The notes beneath the pieces were generated by a model, which saw nothing but the letters and a program-made list of their open reading frames with translations, had not been told where the DNA came from and did no database searches. Of a stretch of DNA of 36,179 nucleotides, positions 1-6,527 are shown piece by piece (the first letter of the stretch is position 1; each line of letters begins with the position of its first letter). The stretch is from assembly GCA_035358715.1 (NCBI GenBank), contig DAOPPX010000050.1:1-36179 (forward strand), given 5' to 3'. A program made the translations under genes and the position numbers. The DNA comes from UBA8199 sp035358715 (GTDB lineage Bacteria; Verrucomicrobiota; Verrucomicrobiia; Limisphaerales; UBA8199).

Positions 1-74
1 GGGACGAACTCTGGGGGAGCACCTAAAACCCGGTGGTAGTGGCAAGATGCGCTCAAACAGGCAGGACGCGTCTC

Positions 75-490
75 GGTTTTCGAGCGGTGTTTCCCTGGCA
101 AAGGCGCCAGCGCAGCGGTTGAGCAGCCACGGTGTGGCATTGACCCCTCCCGACCCCATCTTCCAAGCACGGCCACCCCCCGCCAAGGATGGGCAGGCCC
201 GCCGTCCGCCCCCCGTCCCGCTACCGTAGTACCTCTAACCCCGGGTTAGAGGTACTACGGTAGCGGGACGGGGAGCGGACGATGCGCGGAGGGTGGGGGC
301 GCGGGGGCGGAGAATTGGCGGAAGTGCCGTGCGGACAGGCGGTTACCCCGGTTCGGGGCGCAGCGTTGCGGCTAGGTTCCCGGCGGGGCCTGGCTGGCTT
401 GGGCTGGGGGAGGGTGTCCGGGCCCAGGAGTCCGGGCCGCAGCCCGCTTTGGAGGCGCCGGGAACCGTTGCCGCAGGCCCCCGAAGCCTT
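75..490 (+). repeat. Dispersed element A, copy 1 (~410 bp)
   Basis: This stretch matches the reverse complement of 33700-34109 along its whole length. Aligned blocks include the segment from the GAGCGGTG motif near 82 to the GTGGCATTG near 133, the 77-bp palindrome at 204-280, the AGTGCCGTGCGGACAGGCGG block near 325, and the GGAGGCGCCGGGAACCGTTG block near 451. Flanks differ by scattered substitutions and small indels, while the palindrome is almost invariant. No transposase or terminal duplication is visible, so the mechanism of dispersal is unknown. It resembles a non-autonomous or REP/MITE-like element more than an insertion sequence. Confidence 0.8.
204..280. repeat. 77-bp near-perfect palindrome (core of element A, copy 1)
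   Basis: Two 38-base arms are complementary around a single central C. The left arm starts GTCCGCCCCCCGTCCCGC and the right arm ends GCGGGACGGGGAGCGGAC. I find one mismatch in 38 pairs, close to the outer end. The inner part reads CTCTAACCC, C, GGGTTAGAG. It could extrude as a cruciform or fold as a very stable RNA hairpin. No T-run follows it, so it is not a typical intrinsic terminator. Confidence 0.9.
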
Positions 491-584
491 GGGAAGTTGC
501 CAGAAATTGAGATGCGCCCAACAAGCATAAAACAGGGCCTCTCCGGGAAGAAACGCGGGGGGGCGTGCCCCGCCGAGGCAGGTG

Positions 585-1478
585 TCACCGCTTAAACTTG
601 ATTTGGCTCCGCTGCAGAATGACGGTCTTGGGCGGCGAATCGGGTGGGGCGTCGGCTGGCACGACCTGGAGTTGAATAAGAGAGCCGGGGGCGCCGCGGA
701 TGTTCTGGACCAGGTCATGCAGGTTCAGGGTGCGGGCGTCCGTGAAGACGTTGTCGCCCTGGGCTACGGCCAGGATGCGATCTCCCGGACGGAGTTGCCC
801 GCTGAACTCGGCGGCTGTGCCCGGCAGCAGCCGGTTGATCACCGGGTAGCCGTTCTGCATGCTTAATTCGGCGCCGATGCCCACCGGAGCCACGCTCCGG
901 ATGGCCCTGGTGGCTGCTTCCTTTTCCGCGGGGTCGGAGAGGTTCTGCTCCACCCACCGCAAGGCCGCCTCGGTGTCTTTCCTTGCCCAGGCGGCAAAGC
1001 CGGCGTCGAGGAACCTGCGGCGTTCGGCCGGGTTGAGCTGTGCGCTGGACGCGAACGCAGCCGCCGGGTCGGCGTCCATCAAGTCGGGCGAGAGGTTCGC
1101 CGGCGGCAGCGTCCGGCCCTGGCTGTCGGTCGGCCTGCCAGGCCGGGCCTGCGGCTGGGACGGGTGCCGGGACGCCTGCTCGCTCATTTCGGCCAGTTGC
1201 CTCCGCAGGACACCAACTTCTCCCCGCAGGCGCAGCAATTCCCGGAACTGCGCCTCCGGCAGAGCCGAAACGGAGTTGGAGCGAATCTCCTCCTCGGGCG
1301 GCGGCCTTTCCCGGGCCTTGCTCGCTTGGAGCAGCGCTGCCTGGCGCTCGATCTGTGCGCGCAGCCTCGCGGTTTCCGCCGCGAAGCGGTCAATTTTCGT
1401 CTGTTGCCAGGCGAAGATTGCCACCACCGCGACCAGCCCGGTTAGCCAAGCCAGTATCTTGAGCCAGGTCGCAATCAT
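585..1478 (-). CDS. Membrane-anchored coiled-coil protein with C-terminal PDZ domain
   Basis: The protein has 297 residues. Residues about 5-24 form one hydrophobic segment (signal anchor). A charged, Arg/Glu/Gln-rich coiled-coil region follows (about 27-110), then a Pro/Gln-rich linker, a helical stretch containing the AALRWVEQ segment, and a PDZ domain at about 195-285. The PDZ shows the typical GIGAELSMQNGYPVI strand, an AAEFSGQLRPGDRILAV core and a C-terminal strand. PDZ domains of this kind bind C-terminal peptides and usually accompany a protease, but no protease domain is present. A periplasmic scaffold or quality-control adaptor is an inference. It reads away from element A and stands alone. 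The start is the ATG that gives the membrane anchor. Confidence 0.85.
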   Translation of the reverse strand: MIATWLKILAWLTGLVAVVAIFAWQQTKIDRFAAETARLRAQIERQAALLQASKARERPPPEEEIRSNSVSALPEAQFRELLRLRGEVGVLRRQLAEMSEQASRHPSQPQARPGRPTDSQGRTLPPANLSPDLMDADPAAAFASSAQLNPAERRRFLDAGFAAWARKDTEAALRWVEQNLSDPAEKEAATRAIRSVAPVGIGAELSMQNGYPVINRLLPGTAAEFSGQLRPGDRILAVAQGDNVFTDARTLNLHDLVQNIRGAPGSLIQLQVVPADAPPDSPPKTVILQRSQIKFKR

Positions 1479-1622
1479 GAACCTGCCTGGGAACGGCAGC
1501 TACGCAATGCGCCGATTCGAGTCATCCTCATCCCACACGACTACATCATAACATCCGCCACCCTTGCGAAGGCAAGCAATATGCGGCTTGGCGGGGGTCC
1601 TGAGGCAGGGTAAACTTGGTTT

Positions 1623-1850
1623 ATGAGTTCAGGCTGGATCGAGATTGATCCCGAGGTGTGCAATGGGCGGCCGGTGCTACGCGGCACTCGTATTGCCGTT
1701 CAGTCCGTTCTGGAAATGCTGGCGGCGGGTGATTCGGTCGAAGGCGTCTTGGCGGCGTTTCCCACGCTCCGTCGCGAGCAGGTGCTGGCCTGCGTGGCTC
1801 ACGCGGCCCGGTTGATGGGTAACCAATACTCGCTGGAACGCGTGGCATGA
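1623..1850 (+). CDS. DUF433-family antitoxin
   Basis: This 75-residue protein has the full DUF433 pattern: an N-terminal WIEIDPEVCNGRPVLRGTRI segment (conserved C-x-G-x-P-x-x-x-G-T-R), then a helix-turn-helix-like region with AAGDSVEGVLAAFPTL and a C-terminal helix. DUF433 proteins are small DNA-binding antitoxins, usually paired with a DUF5615 PIN-like toxin encoded immediately downstream. Here the stop codon overlaps an ATG at 1847 in an ATGA arrangement, as in an intact operon. The downstream toxin frame is broken after 14 codons, so this looks like a surviving antitoxin of a decayed pair. It might still act as an orphan repressor or antidote. Confidence 0.88.
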   Translation: MSSGWIEIDPEVCNGRPVLRGTRIAVQSVLEMLAAGDSVEGVLAAFPTLRREQVLACVAHAARLMGNQYSLERVA

Positions 1851-1947
1851 GGGGATTTCTCTTTGACGAGAACCTGCCGCGCATTCGATGATTGCCGCGC
1901 ACAAGCTCGTCAACGTCCACCGGCATCGCATCGAGGCGGTGAAATAG
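1847..1947 (+). pseudogene. Remnant of a DUF5615 (PIN-like) toxin
   Basis: The ATG overlapping the antitoxin stop opens a frame reading MRGFLFDENLPRIR and then a stop at 1889-1891. The FLFDENLP segment is the characteristic N-terminus of DUF5615 toxins, where the Asp-Glu is part of the active site. Full toxins are about 110-120 residues. From 1891, in a different frame, the sequence reads IAAHKLVNVHRHRIEAVK and stops at 1945-1947, which resembles a toxin C-terminal helix. I infer an internal deletion of roughly 250 bases that fused the two ends out of frame. The N-terminal match is solid; the C-terminal match is tentative. Confidence 0.7.
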
Positions 1948-1989
1948 GCTGTCACCTGTCAGACGCCAAACCGCGTCAGGAAGCGCCCC

Positions 1990-2811
1990 ATGAACTACCG
2001 GCTCTGCGACGCGCATAATCATTTGCAGGACGACCGGCTGGCTCCCCATCTGCCGGCTGTGCTGGCGGCTTTGCGGCGTGAGGGCGTTGCGTGGATGGTG
2101 GTCAACGGTTCCTGCGAGGGCGACTGGCCGCAAGTGCTGGCGCTGGCCCGTGAATGCCCGCAGGTCATTCCCTGCTTTGGCTGCCATCCCTGGTATGTGA
2201 GGGAGCGATCAGCCGATTGGCAGCCGGCGCTGCTGCGGCACCTCGAGGCAATCCCGTCGGCCATCGGTGAGGCGGGCCTGGATCGCTGGATCAAGGAGCC
2301 CGATTTCGAGCTGCAGGAGCAGGTGTTTGTCTGGCAACTGCGGTTGGCGGCGGAACGCAATCTGCCGGTGAGCATCCATTGTTTGCAGGCCTGGGGCCGG
2401 CTGCTCGAAATCCTGCGCGCGGAGCCGCGGCCGAGCCGCGGCCTGCTGCTGCACTCGTTCGGCGGTCCCCGGGAGATGATCGCGCCGCTGGCGGAGCTGG
2501 GGGCTTACTTTTCGTTGCCGGGCTATTTTGCGCACGCGCGCAAGGCGCGCCAGCGCGACGGCTTCAAACACGTTCCTCCCGACCGTCTGCTCATTGAAAC
2601 CGACGCCCCCGACCAGCTCCTGCCGGACGGGCTCAACCGCCATCCTCTGACCGACGCGCAGACGGGCAAACCGCTCAACCACCCGGCCAATCTCGGGGCC
2701 GTCTATGAGTTTGCCGCGGGTCTGTTTGGCGAGCCGGTGGAGCAGTTGGCACAACGGGTCGAGGCCAACTTCCGCCGCCTGTTCGGCCCCTTGATTGGGC
2801 AACCCGCGTAA
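1990..2811 (+). CDS. TatD-family metal-dependent hydrolase
   Basis: This 273-residue TIM-barrel protein has the TatD metal ligands in order: H9 and H11 in the DAHNHLQ motif, E94 in SAIGEAGLD, H130 in PVSIHCLQ, H155 in LLLHSFGG and D205 in LLIETDAP. TatD proteins are cytosolic, divalent-metal-dependent nucleases or phosphodiesterases implicated in DNA repair and quality control. The length is normal. The gene ends 18 bases before the end of the convergent tcdA gene, with a 16-bp GC palindrome between them. Family assignment is secure; the natural substrate is not known from the sequence. Confidence 0.92.
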   Translation: MNYRLCDAHNHLQDDRLAPHLPAVLAALRREGVAWMVVNGSCEGDWPQVLALARECPQVIPCFGCHPWYVRERSADWQPALLRHLEAIPSAIGEAGLDRWIKEPDFELQEQVFVWQLRLAAERNLPVSIHCLQAWGRLLEILRAEPRPSRGLLLHSFGGPREMIAPLAELGAYFSLPGYFAHARKARQRDGFKHVPPDRLLIETDAPDQLLPDGLNRHPLTDAQTGKPLNHPANLGAVYEFAAGLFGEPVEQLAQRVEANFRRLFGPLIGQPA

Positions 2812-2813
2812 AC

Positions 2814-2829
2814 GCCGCGCCGGCGCGGC
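2814..2829. terminator. Perfect 16-bp GC palindrome between convergent genes
   Basis: The sequence GCCGCGCCGGCGCGGC fills almost the whole gap between the convergent tatD-like and tcdA stop codons. As RNA it can form a six-pair stem with a four-base loop on either strand. There is no U-tract, so bidirectional termination is only suggested by the position and symmetry. Confidence 0.35.
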
Positions 2830-3603
2830 TCAGGCTTGCCCGACAATCCTCTGGACCACGCGCGCCGCGGCCACGAATCCGAACGTGCCGGTGACGAAGC
2901 TCGCCGTGCCAAGATTGTTCCTGGAACGCAGTCTGGGGTCGGGCTTGCCATCGGGCGCTCCGCCGCCCGGGCTGTCTTTTCCCCGGTAAACGACCCGCTC
3001 CCGCGAGAGCACGCACTCGACGCCGAATGGATGCGCCCCGCGCGGAAAGCCGTACTGCGATCGCAGTCCCCATCGAACCTCTTGCAGCAGGCGGTCATGG
3101 CTCGAGAACGCCAGGTCCACCACGTGCACCGCAGTTGGGTCTCGCCGGCCGCCCGCCGCGCCGATCGCAATCACCGGGATTGCCTTCCTGCGGCAGAAGG
3201 CGATGAGCAGGCACTTCCGCGATGGGCTGTCAATGGCGTCCAGCACGCAGCTGTAAGGCGTTTGAAGAATCTCCTCGGCATTGGACTCGAGGAAGAGTCT
3301 CTGGAGCGGATGCACCGCGCAGTCAGGGTTGATGGCGCGCACGCGCCGGGCCAGCACATCCACTTTTGGCCTGCCCAGATCATCCTCCAGCGCCTGTATC
3401 TGGCGGTTGACGTTCGTGATGCAGACTTCGTCCGAATCCACCAGGGTCAGCTCGCCGACACCCGAACGCGCCAGCGCCTCAGCCGCCCACGACCCCACCC
3501 CGCCCACCCCGACGACGCAGACATGGCTGCGGCGGAGCCGTTCCAGTCCGTCGCGTCCATACAAGCGGCCAATGCCGCCGAAGCGCCTTTCATGGGCATG
3601 CAT
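2830..3603 (-). CDS. tcdA: tRNA threonylcarbamoyladenosine dehydratase
   Basis: This 257-residue ThiF/MoeB/HesA-superfamily protein uses ATP to activate and cyclise the carboxyl of t6A37 in tRNA to ct6A. The N-terminus RRFGGIGRLYG is typical of TcdA/CsdL. The dinucleotide-binding loop VGVGGVGSWA lies at about 31-40, the nucleotide-binding acidic residue is D56 in TLVDSDEV, and the TNVNRQ motif is at 63-68. A mid-protein DAIDSPSRKCLL segment and the C-terminal GTASFVTGTFGF segment are also typical of TcdA rather than MoeB. I see no CxxC zinc motifs, as expected for TcdA. It is divergent from the secreted protein gene at 3757. Confidence 0.9.
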   Translation of the reverse strand: MHAHERRFGGIGRLYGRDGLERLRRSHVCVVGVGGVGSWAAEALARSGVGELTLVDSDEVCITNVNRQIQALEDDLGRPKVDVLARRVRAINPDCAVHPLQRLFLESNAEEILQTPYSCVLDAIDSPSRKCLLIAFCRRKAIPVIAIGAAGGRRDPTAVHVVDLAFSSHDRLLQEVRWGLRSQYGFPRGAHPFGVECVLSRERVVYRGKDSPGGGAPDGKPDPRLRSRNNLGTASFVTGTFGFVAAARVVQRIVGQA

Positions 3604-3617
3604 TGCTGCGGGTCACT

Positions 3618-3644
3618 ACTATAGGAACGGCCCCTGTGTGCCAA
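3618..3644 (-). promoter_or_regulatory. Possible sigma-70-type promoter for tcdA
   Basis: On the minus strand TTGGCA (3644-3639) and TATAGT (3623-3618) are separated by 15 bases, a little short for a standard promoter. The implied transcript would start only a few bases before the tcdA ATG. The call rests only on consensus similarity. Confidence 0.3.
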
Positions 3645-3756
3645 GTCGAGTCTGCCAGGCGGCGGGGCGGGGCGGGCTTCTTTCCGCGCGTCTGATCAGA
3701 CATGCTCAGACATTCTCATTGACTAGCCGGCGTCCACCTCGCCAAGGATAGGAGCT

Positions 3757-5163
3757 GTGATTGCAGCGAATTGCGTCAGAACGCCGGCGGTTGCCTGGGC
3801 TGGAACAGCCTTGCTGGCGGCTGGCTTGTGCGCCCCCGCGCGGGCGGCGGAGGCGTTGACCCGGCCGGCCAAAATCACCTTTGACCCCGCGGGAGCATTG
3901 GTGGTGGATGGACAAAGGCAGTTCCCGATTAACCTGACCGTTGTGCCGGGGCCGGACGCCAAGGCGCCCAACGGCCGGCCGGCCTACGCGGAGTTTGCGG
4001 ACTGCGGCGTGATGTTTATGCGCTCAGGCGGCCCGGCCTGGAACGACGACACGATCAAGCGGGAGAAGGCGATGCAAGCCGCTGCGGCGGCGGGCGGGCT
4101 GCGCTGCTGCCCGTGGCTGGGGTGGGACCTGTCCAACTTCGATCCCGGCGACACGAACAAGGAGGCAAAGCTGAGGAAGGTGGTCGCCGCCTTCAAGGAC
4201 TCCCCGGGCATGGGCCTGTGGAAGGGGGCCGACGAGCCGGATTGGGGAAACTCGCACAACGCCGCAAAGTCAACGCCACAGCAGGTGGCGCATGTGGCGC
4301 AGATCCTCCGCGAGCTTGATCCAGACCACCCGATCTGGCTGGTGCAGGCGCCGCGCGGGACCGTGGACTCACTCAAACGCTACGACGCAGGATGGGACGT
4401 GGGCGGCATAGACATCTATCCAGTGAGCTATCCGCCCGGAGTGCATTCTGAGAAGAAGAACAAGGAACTGAGCATGGTGGGGGACTTCACCCGCCTGATG
4501 AAGCAGGTGGCCGGCGAAAAGCCCTTTTGGATGACCCTGCAAATCGCCTTCTCCGGCGTTGTCAAGCCCGGCCGCACGCTGCGCTTTCCAACGTTCCCTG
4601 AGCAGCGCTTTATGGCCTACGAGGCGATCATCAACGGCGCCCGCGGGTTAACGTATTTTGGCGGCGGCCTGCCCCAGACGCTCAATCCGCGGGACCAGCC
4701 GCTGGGATTCAACTGGACATACTTCGACCGGGTCATGCGACCGCTCCTGGAGGAACTCGGCCCGAGGTCCCCGATTCTCCCGGCGCTGCTGGCCGCGGAC
4801 TCCGGCCTCAAGCTCACGGTGGCGCCCGAGGCTCCGCCGAAGCGCGCCGTGGCCAACAAGGACGAAGAACAGAACCCGCAGGCGGCCGCGCCGAGACAAT
4901 TCGTGCAGGATGATGTCGGGCCTGATGCCAGCGCCATCGAGTGCCTGGTGCGCGAGGCGGGGGATACCCTTTACGTGCTGGCCTGCAAGAAGGAGGGGCC
5001 CACGATTCGCGTGCGCTTCAGCGGCTTGCCGCGGGAAATCCACGGCGAGGGCGCCGGCACGGTGATCTTCGAGGAGCCGCGGAAAGTGGATGCGCAGCAG
5101 GGCAGCTTTGCGGACTGGTTTGGCCCGTTCGAGGTGCACGTGTACCAATTCAAGAAGAAGTAG
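3757..5163 (+). CDS. Secreted TIM-barrel glycosidase-like protein
   Basis: The 468-residue product begins at GTG, with purine-rich AAGGATAGGAG upstream. A signal peptide (hydrophobic AVAWAGTALLAAGLCA, likely cut after ARA near residue 30) precedes the mature protein. Next comes a short beta region typical of glycosidase N-termini (ITFDPAGALVVDGQRQFPIN), then a barrel-like region. Features reminiscent of clan GH-A hydrolases are GLWKGADEPDW with E160 as candidate acid/base, VGGIDIYPVSYPP, and an aromatic AYEAIINGARGLTYFGGG strand. The last ~110 residues look like a beta-sandwich domain (REAGDTLYVLACKKEG). I cannot place it in a numbered GH family, and the catalytic nucleophile is not obvious. 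Confidence 0.75.
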   Translation: MIAANCVRTPAVAWAGTALLAAGLCAPARAAEALTRPAKITFDPAGALVVDGQRQFPINLTVVPGPDAKAPNGRPAYAEFADCGVMFMRSGGPAWNDDTIKREKAMQAAAAAGGLRCCPWLGWDLSNFDPGDTNKEAKLRKVVAAFKDSPGMGLWKGADEPDWGNSHNAAKSTPQQVAHVAQILRELDPDHPIWLVQAPRGTVDSLKRYDAGWDVGGIDIYPVSYPPGVHSEKKNKELSMVGDFTRLMKQVAGEKPFWMTLQIAFSGVVKPGRTLRFPTFPEQRFMAYEAIINGARGLTYFGGGLPQTLNPRDQPLGFNWTYFDRVMRPLLEELGPRSPILPALLAADSGLKLTVAPEAPPKRAVANKDEEQNPQAAAPRQFVQDDVGPDASAIECLVREAGDTLYVLACKKEGPTIRVRFSGLPREIHGEGAGTVIFEEPRKVDAQQGSFADWFGPFEVHVYQFKKK

Positions 5164-5295
5164 CAGCCCAAACGTCTCAAGGCTCCAAACCGTGTGAACC
5201 TGGGTGAATCCACAGATACCTTACGGTTTCGGCGTTCCTTTGGCCGGAGTTCTCTACGCTCGGCCGGGGTTTCTGGTCTTAGCTGAGGCGAACCA

Positions 5296-6465
5296 TTGAA
5301 AGCTCCGGCCCCGGCAAATGACCATTGGACCAGCCGCCGCCGGCTGCTGACCGCGCTGGCGGGCAAGACGCCGGATCGCGTGCCGATCAACACCTACGAG
5401 CTGGCAGGGCGCAACAGCCTGGACTGGTACAACCAGCAGCCCAGCTACCGCGGCCTGATGGACTGCATTCGCGCGCACACCGATTGCATCACGAATTGGA
5501 ATCCACGGCCGGCCACCGACCGCTACACTTGCGAAGAGCGGTTCCTGTGTTCCGACTACCCGGTCGAAATTGACGCCCACACCGAGCTGGACGGGCCGTT
5601 GGAGCGCACGACGCGGGTTTGCCACACCCCGAGCGGCGACTTGCGTTCGGTGACGCAGAAGACCGCGAACGTTTACACCACCTGGCAGGTCGAGCACTGG
5701 TGCAAGAGCCCAGCCGACGTGGACAAGGCGCTGAGTGTGCCCTACGAACCGGCGCGTTACGACGCCTCGGAGCTGCCCCGGGTCCAGGCCGAACTGGGCG
5801 AGCAGGGACTGGTCATGGCCTCGGTTGGGGACCCGGCCTACCTGGCGGCTGAGCTGATGTCCTTCCAGAATTACCTGATGTGGGCGTTCGAGGAAACGGA
5901 CCACTTCGCGCGGACGGTGGCAATCGTTGCCGAGCGGGTCATGGAAAACCTGCGGAGGCAACTGGCTTGCTGCGTGCTGGACCTTTACCGCATCGTGGGG
6001 CCGGAGTATTTCACGCCGCCCTACCTGTCGCCGGCGATGTTCCGGCGCTTCGTGGTGCCGCATGTCACGGAGATGACGCGGCTGATTCACGACCGCGGCG
6101 GCAAAGTGCGGCTGCATTGCCACGGCAAGATGGCCCGCGTGCTGGACCTGATCCTGGAAACTGGCTGCGACGGCATTGATCCCTGCGAGCCGCCGCCGGA
6201 TGGGGACATCACCCTGGACGAGGTGAAGCGCCGCTGCCAGGCGCGTGGAATCTCGGTGTGGGGCAATATCGAGCTCAAGCTGCTGGAGCAGGGCTCGCCT
6301 GGGCAGGTCCGCGCCGAGGTCGGGCAGATCATGACCCAGGCCAAAGCCGGCGGCGGTTTCGTGCTGATGCCTACGGCCGCGCCCATCAACCTGCCGCTCG
6401 CGGCCGGGACCGAAGCGAACTACCGGGCATTCATCGAAGCCGGGCGGGAGTTCGGACATTACTGA
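5296..6465 (+). CDS. Uroporphyrinogen decarboxylase (UroD)-like protein
   Basis: This 389-residue protein begins at TTG, with GAGGCG upstream. It has the URO-D barrel fold hallmarks found in the methyltransferase-like branch: an N-terminal RRRLLTALAGKTPDRVPIN segment, a central helical SPAMFRRFVVPHVTEM segment, RLHCHGKMARVLD, DGIDPCEPPPDGDI and a C-terminal GGGFVLMPTAAPIN. It lacks the N-terminal MRQAGR motif of heme-pathway HemE. In this branch, members often transfer methyl groups to or from corrinoids or demethylate small substrates; the HCHG histidine/cysteine pair could bind zinc, which is an inference. It lies between the glycosidase-like gene and nadE on the same strand, 62 bases before nadE. 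Confidence 0.85.
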   Translation: MKAPAPANDHWTSRRRLLTALAGKTPDRVPINTYELAGRNSLDWYNQQPSYRGLMDCIRAHTDCITNWNPRPATDRYTCEERFLCSDYPVEIDAHTELDGPLERTTRVCHTPSGDLRSVTQKTANVYTTWQVEHWCKSPADVDKALSVPYEPARYDASELPRVQAELGEQGLVMASVGDPAYLAAELMSFQNYLMWAFEETDHFARTVAIVAERVMENLRRQLACCVLDLYRIVGPEYFTPPYLSPAMFRRFVVPHVTEMTRLIHDRGGKVRLHCHGKMARVLDLILETGCDGIDPCEPPPDGDITLDEVKRRCQARGISVWGNIELKLLEQGSPGQVRAEVGQIMTQAKAGGGFVLMPTAAPINLPLAAGTEANYRAFIEAGREFGHY

Positions 6466-6527
6466 ACCGGCGGCTTCCGGCCAGTTTGCCATTGGAAAGC
6501 CGCCTGGTTTAGGGTAGGTGACAGACC

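Larger units (their letters stand above)
1..584. other. Gene-free interval carrying dispersed element A, copy 1
   Basis: No convincing gene lies here. Open frames exist on both strands, but they run through repeat DNA and show no recognisable domain. Most of the interval (about 75-490) is copy 1 of a dispersed element whose second copy is inverted at 33700-34109. I see nothing further in 1-74 or 491-584, apart from the 3' flank of the PDZ-protein gene. Confidence 0.7.

Noticed and set aside
47..229. 60-residue frame at the window start
   Set aside because: It runs through element A, has no domain, and includes low-complexity proline-rich sequence.
204..280. Intrinsic terminator
   Set aside because: The hairpin is very strong but far longer than normal and lacks a T-tract; the same core recurs in element A copy 2, so it belongs to a dispersed repeat.
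5254..6492. 412-residue minus-strand frame
   Set aside because: Antisense to the UroD-like gene, which has clear motifs.
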